Assembly (NCBI GenBank): GCA_029204225.1
Contig: CM055105.1
Location: 11,562,404 to 11,626,403, forward strand
Length of the DNA stretch: 64,000 nucleotides
Direction of reading: 5' to 3'
DNA from: Diphasiastrum complanatum
Taxonomy: Eukaryota > Streptophyta > Lycopodiopsida > Lycopodiales > Lycopodiaceae
Shown here: piece after piece, positions 1-11,110 of the stretch
Numbering within the stretch: the stretch's first letter is position 1
How the letters are laid out: every line of letters starts with the position of its first letter
The notes under the pieces: generated by a model
What the model saw: the letters and a program-made list of their open reading frames with translations, nothing else
The model's database searches: none
What the model was told of the DNA's origin: nothing
Position numbers and translations under genes: made by a program

Positions 1-1173
1 CTCCACATCAAGTCCTTTGTCAATCATTTGACTTACACTAAGCAAATTCTTAGTGATTGAAGGAATGTACAAAACATTTTCAAGATTTTCTTTCCTATTT
101 GTTGAAAGGGAAATAGGAATAGTGCCTATGCCTTTGATGTCACATTGACCATCATTTGCAGTGTAGATGATGTTACCTTCTCCCTCATAAGACAATAAGG
201 ATGTAAAGTATTCCTTATGTCTTGTCATGTGAGATGAGGCTCCACTATCAATCCACCAAGGATCATTATCATCTATGTTGGCTAACAAACTTGAAGTCAT
301 AACAAGTGATTCACATGTGTTATGTTCTTCCTCATCTATTGTAAGATTTCCTTGCCTCTCTCCTTGCTCTCTTTTCTTCTTATAACATTCATTTGCAAAA
401 TGACCTTTTATCCCACAATAAAAGCACTTGAACTTTGACTTATTGTTCTTAGTAGAAGAGGAAGAGGAAGAGTGATCATCATGATCAAAGTTATCACCTT
501 TGGACCATTTCCCTTTGCCTTTACCTTTGCCCTTGAATTTGCCTTTTGTGAAGAAAGCCTCTTCACCTCCACCTTGCAAGGATGCACCATCAAGCTTTGA
601 TTGCAACCTATGTTCTTCAGCCAATAAGATTTCTTGCAAGTCAACCACACTTGGCAAGACTCTTTGAATGGCAAAACTTTGCACAAGGTTAGCATGTTCA
701 TTTAGCAAACCATTCAACATAACTTGGACTATTTCACCATCTTTTATGTTCTCATCAATGCATGCTAAATCATCACTTAGGGACTTAACTCTCAAGATAA
801 ATGCATGAGCACTTTCACCCTCTCTTTGCCTACTAGAAAATATTTGTCTCCTTAGGGTCAATACCCTAGATGTGGACTTTGATTCAAAGAGCTTCTTTAA
901 GGCATTCCATGCCTCACTTGCACTTTGACACTTTCCAACTTCCTTGAGAAGTTCATTTGTAACATTCATTTTAATGATATGAAGAGCCCTTTTGGCCTTC
1001 TTATCAAACCTTTGTTGCTCTTGAAGTGTGAGAGGTCTCTCTTCAATTTCTGCAACTATGTCCATGAGTTCATTCAACTCAAGTAAGGACTCCATCCTCA
1101 CTTTCCAAGTAGAGTAGTTTGATGAACTCAACCTTTCACTAGACTCTAGCATGATCCCACCATTGGAAGCCAT
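1..1173 (-). CDS. Ty1/copia gag-protease (intact, runs off left edge)
   Basis: Reading the minus strand from the ATG at 1173 gives 391 codons without a stop up to the window edge. The first half is a UBN2-type Copia gag (STWKVRMESLL near the start, then alternating helices). A Lys/Gly-rich stretch precedes a CCHC zinc knuckle, CFYCGIKGHFANEC (about 381-422). The aspartic protease follows, with active site WWIDSGASSHMT (about 212-249) and the usual Copia continuation LYIPSITKNLLSVSQM near the edge. Gag packages element RNA; the protease cleaves the polyprotein. Integrase, reverse transcriptase and RNase H should lie left of the window. The uninterrupted frame contrasts with every other retroelement here and suggests recent insertion. 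The start is the first ATG of the open frame after the leader. Family is certain; activity is unknown. Confidence 0.9.
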   Translation of the reverse strand, partial: MASNGGIMLESSERLSSSNYSTWKVRMESLLELNELMDIVAEIEERPLTLQEQQRFDKKAKRALHIIKMNVTNELLKEVGKCQSASEAWNALKKLFESKSTSRVLTLRRQIFSSRQREGESAHAFILRVKSLSDDLACIDENIKDGEIVQVMLNGLLNEHANLVQSFAIQRVLPSVVDLQEILLAEEHRLQSKLDGASLQGGGEEAFFTKGKFKGKGKGKGKWSKGDNFDHDDHSSSSSSTKNNKSKFKCFYCGIKGHFANECYKKKREQGERQGNLTIDEEEHNTCESLVMTSSLLANIDDNDPWWIDSGASSHMTRHKEYFTSLLSYEGEGNIIYTANDGQCDIKGIGTIPISLSTNRKENLENVLYIPSITKNLLSVSQMIDKGLDVE

Positions 1174-2332
1174 GATTCTAATGTTTCTTCAACTTTTAGG
1201 TTTTGTCCTAAAGCACTTAGCACTCACTTTTCTCTCAACAAATGATAGATAAAGAGATCTATGAAGATTTAGGACCCTAAAACACTTCTATCTTGAACCT
1301 AGATGGTTTCCAAGCATAGAAAGGAAGATTGAAACACATGCAACACTTTGCACACACTAAGAATGGATTACAAAATCAAACCAACCTGAACACACTCTTG
1401 CTTAAGCTCTCAAACTTTCCAGCAAGTGACCAAATCAAGTTATGGTGTGAAGAGTTACTTGCATTCTTAGAAAATACCCAAAACTAGGATGCCAAGATTA
1501 CCTAGTAATGAACAAACTTGATCAACATATGATCAACACACTAAGATATTGATTCAACCTGTAAAACCACATGTAAACCACACTTCTAAAAGTTTATAAA
1601 CTCCAGCAAGTGATAAATACAAGATTTAGAGGTGAATGAATGAGCACACTTAGTGAATCACAAGACTAGCTTCACTATCTTGTCAAATCTTGGTGTTTAG
1701 ATGTAGATCTAAGATCACTTCACATGAGAATGTTCCTCAACCTGTTAAGAACCTGAAAACACACTTGCATAATGGTTAACACCTTCCAGCAAATGCTCCA
1801 ATCAAATTACATAAGGAGAGTTACTTACATGCTCAACAAAGTACACCAAAATTTATGCCAAAATTGATGACAATCTTTACAATATGCTCTTCACAATGGA
1901 GCTTACAATATGTTCACCCAAAAAAGGGGATCTTTCATCCAAATGGGAGCTTTGCTCAGCCTTTAGGAGAATTACAACTCACTCAAAAGAGCATTTGTCA
2001 TCCACTTAAGGAGAAGTTTCATCCACTTAAGGAGAGTGTTCATCCAAGAATGGAGATTGTCAACAATAGGATTGAAAAGAACATTGTTAGTATTGAATAT
2101 GCACAAGCCTCACAATCACAAATGATTAGGTGTTATGATCTGATCCAAAATAGTTTCTTTTCAGCCTCTGATCTTCAATAGACCTGAAATATGCTTTTGA
2201 TCCACAAGTTCAACTCACAAAACAAAGGTTAGTAAGATTTGATCAACAAAGCAATGCAAAATCATGCTAGAACTTGATCAAACATCCAAATATCACCAAA
2301 AATGGAATACTTACTGTAAATAGAAGCCAACC
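1174..2332 (-). other. Untranslated leader of Copia-A
   Basis: About 1.16 kb between the primer site and the gag ATG. It holds no convincing coding frame. It contains diverged internal repeats: a block with CCAGCAAGTG and GAGTTACTTGCAT near 1420-1470 recurs near 1789-1835, and short CATCCACTTAAGGAGA repeats lie at about 1999-2040. The open frame at 1855-2181 on the plus strand is a by-product of these repeats. Confidence 0.7.
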
Positions 2333-2345
2333 AGCTCTGATACCA
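2333..2345 (-). other. Primer binding site of Copia-A (initiator tRNA-Met)
   Basis: On the minus strand this reads TGGTATCAGAGCT, the complement of the 3' end of plant initiator tRNA-Met, the standard Copia primer. It abuts the end of the LTR and fixes the element's orientation. Confidence 0.9.
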
Positions 2346-3000
2346 TGTGAAAAATACAGATCCTAAGTGGATCTAAACTCCAAGATCATTGGCTTGAATG
2401 CTTGCACTCCAAACTACATAAGCTAGGAATTGGCAACACATTCTATGCTACCTAGAATGCAAAGAACTTGATCAAAAAGCATTTATCACAAATGGAAACT
2501 TCCATAAACATCAAGTGCGGCCCAAAATAGCATTATACAGTCCATAATACATCAGCCTATCACTTTTGGAAAGCACCTAAGATCATACACAATAGCTTGA
2601 AGACAATACACACAACAATGCTCTCAATGGAGGAAGAAACAATGACAATGATCTATTGATCTCAATGAAGCATACAAAAGGTTTCTCCAACCTGTTCTCC
2701 ACGACTTCCCTACTATTTATGGATGAGGAAGATGACTCTCTCTCCTCTCTCTAGAAGGTACTTGACCCTAGATATTCCCTATATAGGAAAAATAGCTAAA
2801 AATGGCTTATATGACCAAAATACATCAAAATGGTCTCATTTTGAAGGGTATGAAGTTTGACACTTCATCATACTGAAAAAATACAGTAAATAAAAACATT
2901 GTGGCCTGGTTCACACTTGTGAAACTCCAAAACCAAAACTATTTACAATTTTAGCCAATTTAGGCCTCAAACTAGCTAGGAAATGTTGACAATTTTCACA
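2346..3000 (-). mobile_element. 5' LTR of Copia-A (655 bp)
   Basis: On the plus strand the segment begins TGTGAAAA and ends TTTTCACA, a perfect 8-bp terminal inverted repeat with TG...CA ends, immediately beside the primer site. A TATA-like CCTATATAGG lies at about 2778-2788, suitably placed for minus-strand transcription. Position 3001 onward is a different Copia element's reverse transcriptase, so the LTR end is also the insertion boundary. The host-side 5 bases on the minus strand are AGAAT (3001-3005), the expected target-site duplication; its partner is outside the window. Confidence 0.88.
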
Positions 3001-4500
3001 ATTCTGTCATACCAGGCCCTGGGAGCTTGTTTAAGACCATATAAAGCCTTATGCAATTTACATACCAGACGCTCCTTGTCTTGAAGGACGTAACCTTCTG
3101 ATTGATAGATGAATATATTTTCTTGTATAAATCCATGTAGAAATGTCGTCTGGACGTCCATTTGGTGAATGTCTAGATCTTCTGCAGTAGCTATAGCCAG
3201 TAAGGTACAAATAGATTGATGCTTTACCACTAGACTAAAGGTCTCAGTGTAGTCTATCTCATATACTTCTTCAAAGCCTTTAACCACCAGTCTAGCTTTC
3301 CATTTGGATATGGATCCATCTGGTTTAAGCTTTAGCTTAAAGATCCACTTGGAATCAATTGGTTTTACACCAGTAGGAGGATTGACAAGACTCCAGGCCT
3401 TGTTCTTCATTAGAGACTGATACTCAGCATCCATGGTAGCCTTCCAATTGTCTGCATCGAGCATTGACAGAGCTTCTACAACTATGGCAGGTTCATCATG
3501 ACTGATGAACGCCTGAGGGACAAAATGATCAGGTTGTTGTCATTGTCTTGCAGACCTTCAAACTGCTTGTGCTTGAGTGGATGATTCTCCCTGGTGAATG
3601 ACTGAGATCGTAGCATCTTGTGGTTGAACAATTGTGGGTCTAGGCCCATCGATGTTAAGTGGAGTTGTTGAGACAAACTCCTTTGTTTGAACAGTCGTAG
3701 GTTTTTGCCTAACGATGGATGGTGGAGCTACTATGGCATACTCTTGCATCGGCTGCTTCAGCTTGAAATCGTGATACTTGTCTTCAAGAAAGACAACATC
3801 ACGGCTGACTAAGATCTGACCTGAATCAACATCATAGATGCGATATGCTTTATGCGATGTTGAGTAGTCGATGAAGATGTTCTTACAGCTTACTGGGTCC
3901 AGCTTCTTCCTCGGATCAGATGGCACTTGTGCATAGCAGAGACATCCGAAAACACGTAGGTGTTTCAAGCTTGGTTTGTAGCTCGTAGACAAAGCTCTAT
4001 AGCCTTGATTAGTGATCTTGCTTATAGACAATAAGTTCTTTGTTAATTTGGGTACATAAAATACACCATTAAGTTGTCTAGTGATGCCATCAGAGAATTG
4101 TAGTCAAATAGAGCCTTGGCCTTTGACTTGATGTAAATTGGAGTCACCAAAGAAGATGTACTTTGATTTTGTAGCTGTGAGTGTAGACAAAAGGTCTTTG
4201 CATGCCGTCATGTGCTGAGAGGCACCTAAATCGAGATACCATTGATGAGCATCTCTACTGGGTTGATCTTGTACCATCAGCGCTCTCTCATCTTCTTGCA
4301 AATCTTTGACTGTGTCAAAGTTGCCTTGTTGCTGCTACTGCATCTTCTTTTTGGCTTCATTATGCTTGAGGATGCGACAGTCCTTGATATCATGGTTGGT
4401 TCTTTTGCAATACCTGCAAAATAGCTTGGTCTTGGACAATGATTGGTTGTGCTATTGCTATTGTGGTTGTGATGCTGTTGGATGTTCTGCCTTTAACATA
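3001..4500 (-). pseudogene. Copia-B relic with integrase core deleted, interrupted by Copia-A
   Basis: Fragmented minus-strand Copia polyprotein. From 5' to 3' it shows a zinc knuckle CRYCKRTNHDIKDC (about 4370-4415), a protease with the variant active site YLDLGASQHMT (about 4205-4240), LTKNLLSISKI (about 4020-4050), then directly the post-integrase KPSLKHLRVFGC region (about 3930-3990) and the N-terminal half of reverse transcriptase ([38 protein letters not shown]). The integrase zinc-binding and catalytic core between SKI and KPSLKH is missing, so this was already defective. Reverse transcriptase stops at 3000, where the Copia-A LTR starts. Several frame changes and stops. It is closely related to Copia-C. 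Confidence 0.88.
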
Positions 4501-5017
4501 TTTCACTGACCGGAGAAAGAGTTCTATCACCACTCATTCTATCTGGCCATTTAATATTGTTTGACGATTTTTAAATGCGATTTTGATGAGTATCTTGCAC
4601 AAACGTTCACTTGATCCATTTCTAACTATTAATATCGATTAGAAATATATCAGACAAGTAACTGATTTTAGATTTTAATCTAATATGAAATTCAACAGAA
4701 AAGGAAAAAACTTCAATTTTAACTTTTAACTGGGAGTACCTTACTCCAAAAGTTAAAATGTCATTCAGTAAAACTGCCGGCAAATTCATTGCGGTTCTCT
4801 TTTTCAATTTAAAGTTATCTATACCCAAGAAATATTTTAGCTTTAGTGAAAACACTGTGACTAAATTTGACTGATAAATTTAGTATAGTCACTCTACTAA
4901 TCTAAACTCTTTCCATAGATAACGAAAAAATGACTGAAATTTTGATTGTTAAAAAAAACTCAATTTTTGGCACAATTTAAGTAATTCAAAAATTCTGACA
5001 AAAATATTGTTTCTTGA
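4501..5017. other. AT-rich stretch, no gene seen
   Basis: Between two Copia relics. The first part may be the end of the Copia-B gag frame. The remainder has no recognisable frame and may be diverged LTR of the Copia-C type, which I cannot align by eye. Confidence 0.4.
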
Positions 5018-5460
5018 ATAACTTTCACTCTCTCTAAGATCTTTGATCCTATGGAATCATATAATTAAGATACAATGGAGTTCGTTGAGGAACTCTGAAT
5101 CACTCTACTGATCCATGGATCTCTGTGTGATGACTCTCACTTTTTGCTCACTTACTTATTCGTGAGTTGTCGTTATGTATATCCATGAAACATTTACAGT
5201 GACTGTGTGGGCAACGAGCGTGAAACAATGCAGTTACTAAAAAGTACTGAAGTGAACTGTAATGTAGTCTGCATCGGACAGGGCAGAGGAAGAGCTCCAT
5301 TTTGAATGTGATAGTCGACGATCGTCGAAGACTTCGGGCAAGTCGAGTTGACTTGCTTGCTCTCGAGAGGATGTCGTTGTCGATGATTTTGAAGTCAGAG
5401 AAGTCGATGATGTGGACTTCGATGTCAATGGAGATGTTGCCAGGACTTCGATGACTTCGG
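5018..5460 (-). mobile_element. Partial 3' LTR of Copia-C
   Basis: This block is nearly identical to 8524-8964 inside the complete Copia-C LTR, starting at TTTCACTCTCTCTAAG and running through the GTCGATGA/TGGACTTC-rich part. It lies at the correct (3') end of the minus-strand element. Only about 440 bp are shared; neither LTR terminus is recognisable here. It joins reverse transcriptase sequence at about 5460-5533, so the second half of reverse transcriptase and RNase H were lost. Confidence 0.82.
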
Positions 5461-5532
5461 TCATTTGATCTCTATCGTGTAGACTTCGAGTTAGGAATGA
5501 AGTCGTGCTGCAACTAGAATCGATTGATTCTA

Positions 5533-7970
5533 TCAAACCAGGCTTGGTGCTTGCTTTAGCTCGTAGAGAGCTTTCTGCAGCTTATATACCTTATGTTCTT
5601 GGCCTTGAAGGACGTAACCTTCAAGTTGATAGATGTAGATGTCTTCTTGTATGTATCTGTTTAGAAAAGCAGTCTGAACATCCATCTGGTGAACTTTTTG
5701 ATCTTCAGCAGCTACGATAGCAAGTAAAGATCGAATTGACTGAAGTTTTACAACTGGACTGTAAGTCTCAGTGTAGTCAATTCCATAGGTTTGTTCATAT
5801 CCTTTGACAACTAGTCGAGCTTTCCACTTGGCTATCGAACCATATGGATTGAGCTTCAACTTGAAGATCTACTTAGTGTCGATGATCTTTGCATCAGGAG
5901 GAGCTTCGACAAGACGCCAGGTCTTGTTCTTCATCAATGAATTGTACTCAGCATGCATGGTATAACGCCAGCTGTCTACATTTGAACTCGACAATGCTTC
6001 TGCTACTGAGGCAGGTTCATCATTACTGATGAATGCTTGAGGGGTATATCAAGCAGATCTTCGAACAAAAGTCGGTTGCTGAGATGATGATTCTCCTTGT
6101 TGTGCGACATGGGTATCTTCAATGTTTGTCGAAATAGTCGCAAGTCGAGGCCTGTCGATGGTGATAGGAGTTGTTGGAACGTACTCCTGCATTGGTTGCT
6201 TCCACTTGAAGTCATAGAACCTATCTTCAAGGAAGACTACATCTCGACTGACTGAGATATAGCTCGACTCGACATCGTAGATCCGATAGGCTTTGTGTGA
6301 TGTCGAGTATCCAATGAAGATACTCCTGCAACTGACAAGGTCAAGCTTCTTTCTCAGATAAGAGAGAATTTGCACATAACAAAGACAGCCAAACACTTGA
6401 AGGTGCCTTAGACTCGGTTTGTAGCCATAGAAAGCTTCGAAGGGAGTCTTTGAGTCGACTGCTTTAGTGCTTGAATAGTTCTGCAGATAGCAAGCTGTTG
6501 AAATAGCTTCAATCAAAAATTCTTGGTGAACTGAATGTTTGACATCATTGATCGTGTTGCATTGAGTAATGTTCGGTTCTTCCTTTTGGCTACTCCATTC
6601 TAATGTGGTGTATAGCTGGTGGTGAACTGATGATGAATGTCGCATGATGATAAATAGTTAGACATTTCGTTTGATAGGAACTCTCCACCACTATCTGTAC
6701 GTAGGTTCTTGAGTCTTTGACCAGTCTGTGTCTCAACAAACTATTTGAATTTTTTGAAACAGTTGAATGTCTCAGACTTGTTCTTAATGAACATAATGCT
6801 GGTAAATCTTGAATAGTCATCGATAAAAGTGATAAAATATAGTGCTGAACCCAATGATGGAATACTCGTAGGGCCACGCAGATCACTATGTATCAATCCT
6901 GAAATGGACTTAGCTCTAGTGGCTTGTCCCTTTGGGAATTTTGATCTAGGTTGTTTGCCTAGTAGGCACATCTCACAGACATGTCGAATGTCAGTGGAGG
7001 CAACATTAATGTTTAGATCCTTGACCATACTATTATGAGGCATATACAAGATTGATCTCATGTTTAAGTGTCCTAATCTTTGATGCCAGAATTGGGCATT
7101 TGAAGTGCTCACATTAGTAGTAAGTGCATACTCATGACTCAAAATGTACAAATTACCTTCTCTATTAGTCATGTGCTGAGAAGCACCAAAATCGAGATAC
7201 CAATCCATGGCTTCTCTAATGGGTTCATCTTGTATCATTAGTGGTGTTGGTTCTTCGTGGGAGGTTCTGGCAGAATCAGATCAACCATCCTGCTGCATCG
7301 TCTTTTTTGCTTCATTGTGCTTGAGAACTCGACAGTCCTTGATGTCGTGATTGGTTCTCTTGCAATACTTGCAGAAGAGTTTGGTCTTAGGCTTTTGATA
7401 CTGTCAATTGTGCTATTGTGGTTGCTGGTCTAAATAAGTCTGCTCAACTCTTCTTGTCCTTCAAAGTTTTCTTCTTCTAGAACTATTGCTTATTCAAATA
7501 GAGAGCAGCTACCCTCATATTCGATGTAGATAAGCTTTTCCTTCTTACTTCTTCTTGCAACAAACTTGTTGTCACCTTTTGCAGAGTTAGGTCAGGAGTA
7601 TTGCTAAGTAGCAATACTAAATTGTCGTAAGAGGGAGGAAGACTGGACAGAATAGACAAGTTAGCATCTTCGTCCGATACTGGTGAACTATTGCAGCTAA
7701 CTGATTGAGTAGTTGTTTGAATTCATTTAGATGATCAGTGACTAAGGTCCCTTCACTCATCTTGAACGACATGAACTTCTTTCTCAAGAAGAGATGAGTC
7801 GATACATCTACTATTTCATATAGACCAGAAAGAATGTCCCATGCCTCTTTGGAGCTGGAACAATTTGCTACATGAGCTATTTGTGAATCTTTAAGATTCA
7901 GAGATACAATGGCAAGAGCTTTGCCATCTTTCAAGCGGATTTATGAAGATGTACCTTCCATGATGAATGA
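5533..7970 (-). pseudogene. Copia-C polyprotein relic (gag, PR, IN, partial RT)
   Basis: Minus-strand Copia coding region in several frames. It starts MEGTSS then a stop (near 7945-7961), with a shortened gag (to about 7617). A zinc knuckle CKYCKRTNHDIKDC (about 7330-7375) and protease-like YLDFGASQHMT follow. The protease is then cut short and joins the gag-pre-integrase FWHQRLGHLN and the integrase core (HSDLRGP, FIDDYSRF, RTDSGGEF). The post-integrase region and half of reverse transcriptase ([28 protein letters not shown]) complete it. Damage seen: a Trp-to-stop change at 5869-5871 in the conserved TKWIFKLK motif, a stop before the NGV motif in integrase (near 6601), and loss of the rest of RT and RNase H. 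Confidence 0.88.
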
Positions 7971-8020
7971 TCTAAGAAATTGTAAAATAGTCTTGAATGC
8001 TAATAATAATTTGGAATGAT

Positions 8021-8117
8021 GGCTCTGATACCAACTTGTTGGATTCCTACTAGTCTGATAATGCCAACGAGTTGGGTTTGAATAACTCTGATACCAGCTT
8101 GTTGGGTTTCTAGTATG
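8021..8117 (-). repeat. Triplicated primer-site/LTR junction of Copia-C
   Basis: Three tandem units of about 32 bp (8021-8052, 8053-8085, 8086-8117). Each carries a version of CTCTGATACCA, the iMet primer site in plus orientation, followed by TTGTTGG(A/G)TT, the LTR start. The first and third are good matches; the middle one is degraded (CTGATAATGCCA). The first, at 8022-8034, abuts the LTR terminus that best matches the other LTR end and is probably the original primer site. Confidence 0.8.
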
Positions 8118-9250
8118 TGAAATAAATAGAGAGAACTCAACATGCAAATTATAAGAGGATCTTTACCAAACTATAGCTTCAGACCTTAACTTAGATCGAC
8201 AGGAAGGATATCTTGTAGGTGTCGAAGACAACCATGAAGGGAGCGAAACATAGGTAGGCGTCTAAGACAACCATGATTCCTTCAAATTTAGATATCTTGA
8301 GTGATCATGGAGTGAGTATCAGTATATGAAAGAGGAATTATCAGAAATCATTCATAGTGCAACACACATAAGAAAATAGAGAATCTGAGTTAAGCTGTTG
8401 TGAACACAACTATCAGATCACGATCTTGTGCCCAAGAATGGTTCACAGTAATAGTGTACTATGTGCTATGATCTTACTTAGCTAGCTACAGATTGAATAA
8501 CTATCTCTACTTCTTATATTAATTTCACTCTCTCTAAGATCTCTTATCCTATGGAATCAGATAATTAAAATACATTGGAGTTCGTTGAGGAACTCTGAAT
8601 TATCGGCTACTAATCTCCATGGATCTCTGTGTGATGGCTCTCACTTTTTGCTCACTTACTTATTTGTGAGTTGTCGTTATGTATATCCATGAAACATTTA
8701 CAATGACTGTGTGGGCAACGAGCATGAAACAATGCAGTTACTAAAAAGTACTGAAGCGAATTGTGACGTAGTCTGCATCGGACAGGGTAGAGGAAGAGCT
8801 CCATTTTGAATGTGACAGTCGACGATCATCTAAGACTTCGGGCAAGTCAAGTCTACTGGCTTGCTCTTAAGAGGATGTCGTTGTTGATGACTTCGGTGAC
8901 TTCGAAGTCGGAGAAGTTGATGACGTGGACTTCGATGTCAATGGAGATGTTGCCAGGACTTCGATGTCTGGGAAGTCGATGACGTGGACTTTGAAGTTGG
9001 AGAAGTCGATGATGTGGACTTCAAAGTTGATGGAGTTTGTTGACAGGATGTCGATGACTTCGAAGTCGGAGACTTCGATATTGATCCTGCTTCTGCTTCA
9101 GTTGATTGATTGCACAGACATTCGACTTTTGAGAGTAAGGCTGCAGTCGTTGTAGAGAGAGCTTATATATTTACATAGTATACTTGTGCTCAGAAATCGA
9201 ATTCGTGTGAGTTGAATTTGGGTGCGTCAAAATGAAGCTTAATTCCAACA
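8037..9250 (-). mobile_element. 5' LTR of Copia-C (about 1.2 kb)
   Basis: Bounded on the plus strand by TGTTGGATTC at 8037 and AATTCCAACA ending at 9250, giving TG...CA ends and an imperfect terminal inverted repeat. Positions 8524-8964 match the partial 3' LTR at 5018-5460 with scattered substitutions and small indels. The U3 part (about 8800-9130) is full of GTCGATGA and TGGACTTCGA repeats. Transcription would run leftward. If 8100 were the true LTR start, the element would be 63 bp shorter. Confidence 0.82.
8876..9085 (-). repeat. CpG-rich minisatellite in the Copia-C LTR U3
   Basis: Imperfect tandem units built from GAAGTCGGAGAAGT, GTCGATGACGTGGACTTC and relatives, with TGATGTGG variants near 9014. 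Two copies contain TGACGTGG, a hybrid C/G-box sequence known to bind plant bZIP factors. Fewer units are present in the 3' LTR copy (5330-5460), so copy number changed after insertion or by recombination. A role as an LTR enhancer array is inference. Confidence 0.6.
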
Positions 9251-10679
9251 GGTCAAAACAAAGAGGTTATTGATGAATAGTGCAAACCTCTATAGTTGTA
9301 GTTTAAATGTGGAGTACTATCCAATTTCCAAGAATCACATTTCACTCCATTGATAAAAATTACAATCACAAAGGTATAATCACCTTTTTTATAATGATTT
9401 ATTTGGAGTTACTTTCTAAAATAAATGAAGTGAGTGATATCACTATGAGGACAAGTTTAGATGCTACTATAACAATGTCCTCTTTGAACATAATGATGAA
9501 ATGTCACTAGGATGTGTTCAAATACGGATGATGCATTAATTCACTTGGAGCATCACTACTTTGGATCATCAGCAACTCTACCAATCATATCATTCACAAG
9601 GGAGACCAATGGATATATGGCTATCCATCTTCAATAAGACGTTGTCACTATCCTTATTTGTATTGATGAATAAAGAGAAAGTTCCAACATTATACCAAAT
9701 GAGTTGGATGGGATCGTGACTTTAGTCAATGCATTGGAGTTATAAAAAGAAACCATTATCCTTCATTGGAGAGCAATGTATAAGGCAACAACACCGAATG
9801 CAGGGACTAAAAAGATGCATTAGGAATCGAATAGCCTATCCTTCAAGAAAGTTGTTGAGGAAGAAGACTATTGAATGCCTTGTCACATGTATGTCAACCC
9901 ATGCAGAACTAATGTTACTTCAGGCAATCATGTGTATCATAAAACTCGTCTTCAATGATCTTATTAAACATATGGACAAATTTGTAGATCAAAGGTTTTT
10001 CCACAACCTTTTTTTTTACAATAATGATTTGGAAGCAGAACTAGGGGGAACAAATTCCAATCAACCAAAAATGGTTACCGACAAGAACAATATATGGAAT
10101 GATCATTTCAACCTAAAGGTGGCCAAAGACTCTTTTAACTATTGCCAAAGGATTCATGGACCATGACAATTGACAAGGAACTATACGGTCTTCATTTTTT
10201 AGAGCAAAAGTGCTTAAGTAGGGGGAGTGAGATGTATTGCATATAATTAGCCCATGTGCTTAATAATCACAATGCTAAATATAGCCATGGAGCTAAATTA
10301 GATTGGAATTAGTCAATAGGATAGTTAACAAGATGGCTTGAACACCATGCTATATTTTTAAATAGCGAGATTGTAATAATGATTGTAACGCCCAGCTTAG
10401 CTAAATAAGGGCCCAAAACTCATATTAGAGGCTCAAAGGACCACTATAAATAGCTAAGGTCGTTCTAAGCATGTGCCTAAAATCACATGAGAGCTTTGAT
10501 CATGCTCTAGATTCAGGCCCAATAAATTGAATGATCATTAATGATGAGGATTGCTATTCTACTTTGCCTAATTTGGTGAAGATTTGCCAATTTTATCTAA
10601 TTTCTTAATTTCTTGATGATTTTCTTGATTTCTTAGTTATGGAAATTTCATGTTTAAGAATGGATTAGATGTTTGAATG
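9251..10679. other. Unassigned DNA with one weak open frame and a repeat copy
   Basis: No recognisable gene. A 145-codon open frame at 9729-10166 (plus) is the longest; it matches nothing I know. Its part at about 9770-9900 (AAAAGATGCATTAGG, AAGTTGTTGAGGAAGAAGA) resembles the repeat at 10960-11110, so the frame is probably part of a decayed repeated element, not a host gene. Confidence 0.45.
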
Positions 10680-11110
10680 CTAGGATTGGCACATGACAAT
10701 CACAAATACTATTATGAGAGATCTAATCTTGACAAACTTTTAGAAAGAGTTTTGTTGCCTTTCCTTGGTTAATAACGATGGTTAAATTTTGAAGGAAGAT
10801 ATTGGCTAGCTTATTCAAATCTATCAGGTTTCATGTGTGACTATGAAAAAGATTATCCTTTCACCACATGGGATTTGAGAAATCCAAATACAGAATCCAT
10901 TGCTCTAATTAATGCATTCTCATAAAGAAATGAATCTATCCCTCAACATGTAGTAATGCATCAAGCAGAAACACTAAATGCCATGCAACAAAGAGATGCA
11001 TTGGGCAATTGATGAAGCATCCAAGTAAGAAAGATGTTGAGGAGGTAGACAAAAAGGAATATTGTTGCATGACAATTTGCCAAATTCTTGTAGAATCAGA
11101 TGCCTATCAA
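10680..11110 (+). repeat. Unknown repeat, copy 1 (inverted partner at 17200-17530)
   Basis: Shares blocks in the same order with the reverse complement of 17200-17530: ACAAATACTATT...TATGAGAGA, CTTGACAA...GAGTTT(T/A)GTTGCC, ATGCAACAAAGAGATGCAT, AGATGTTGAG and TGTTGCATGACAATTTGCCAA. Spacing is conserved with small indels. A third, weaker copy lies at about 9770-9900. It looks like an old coding element with many stops; the family is not identified. Confidence 0.6.

Noticed and set aside
5237-5536. 99-codon Ser/Thr-rich ORF
   Set aside because: It is a translation of the partial LTR U3 repeats, homologous to non-coding LTR at 8.8-9.0 kb.
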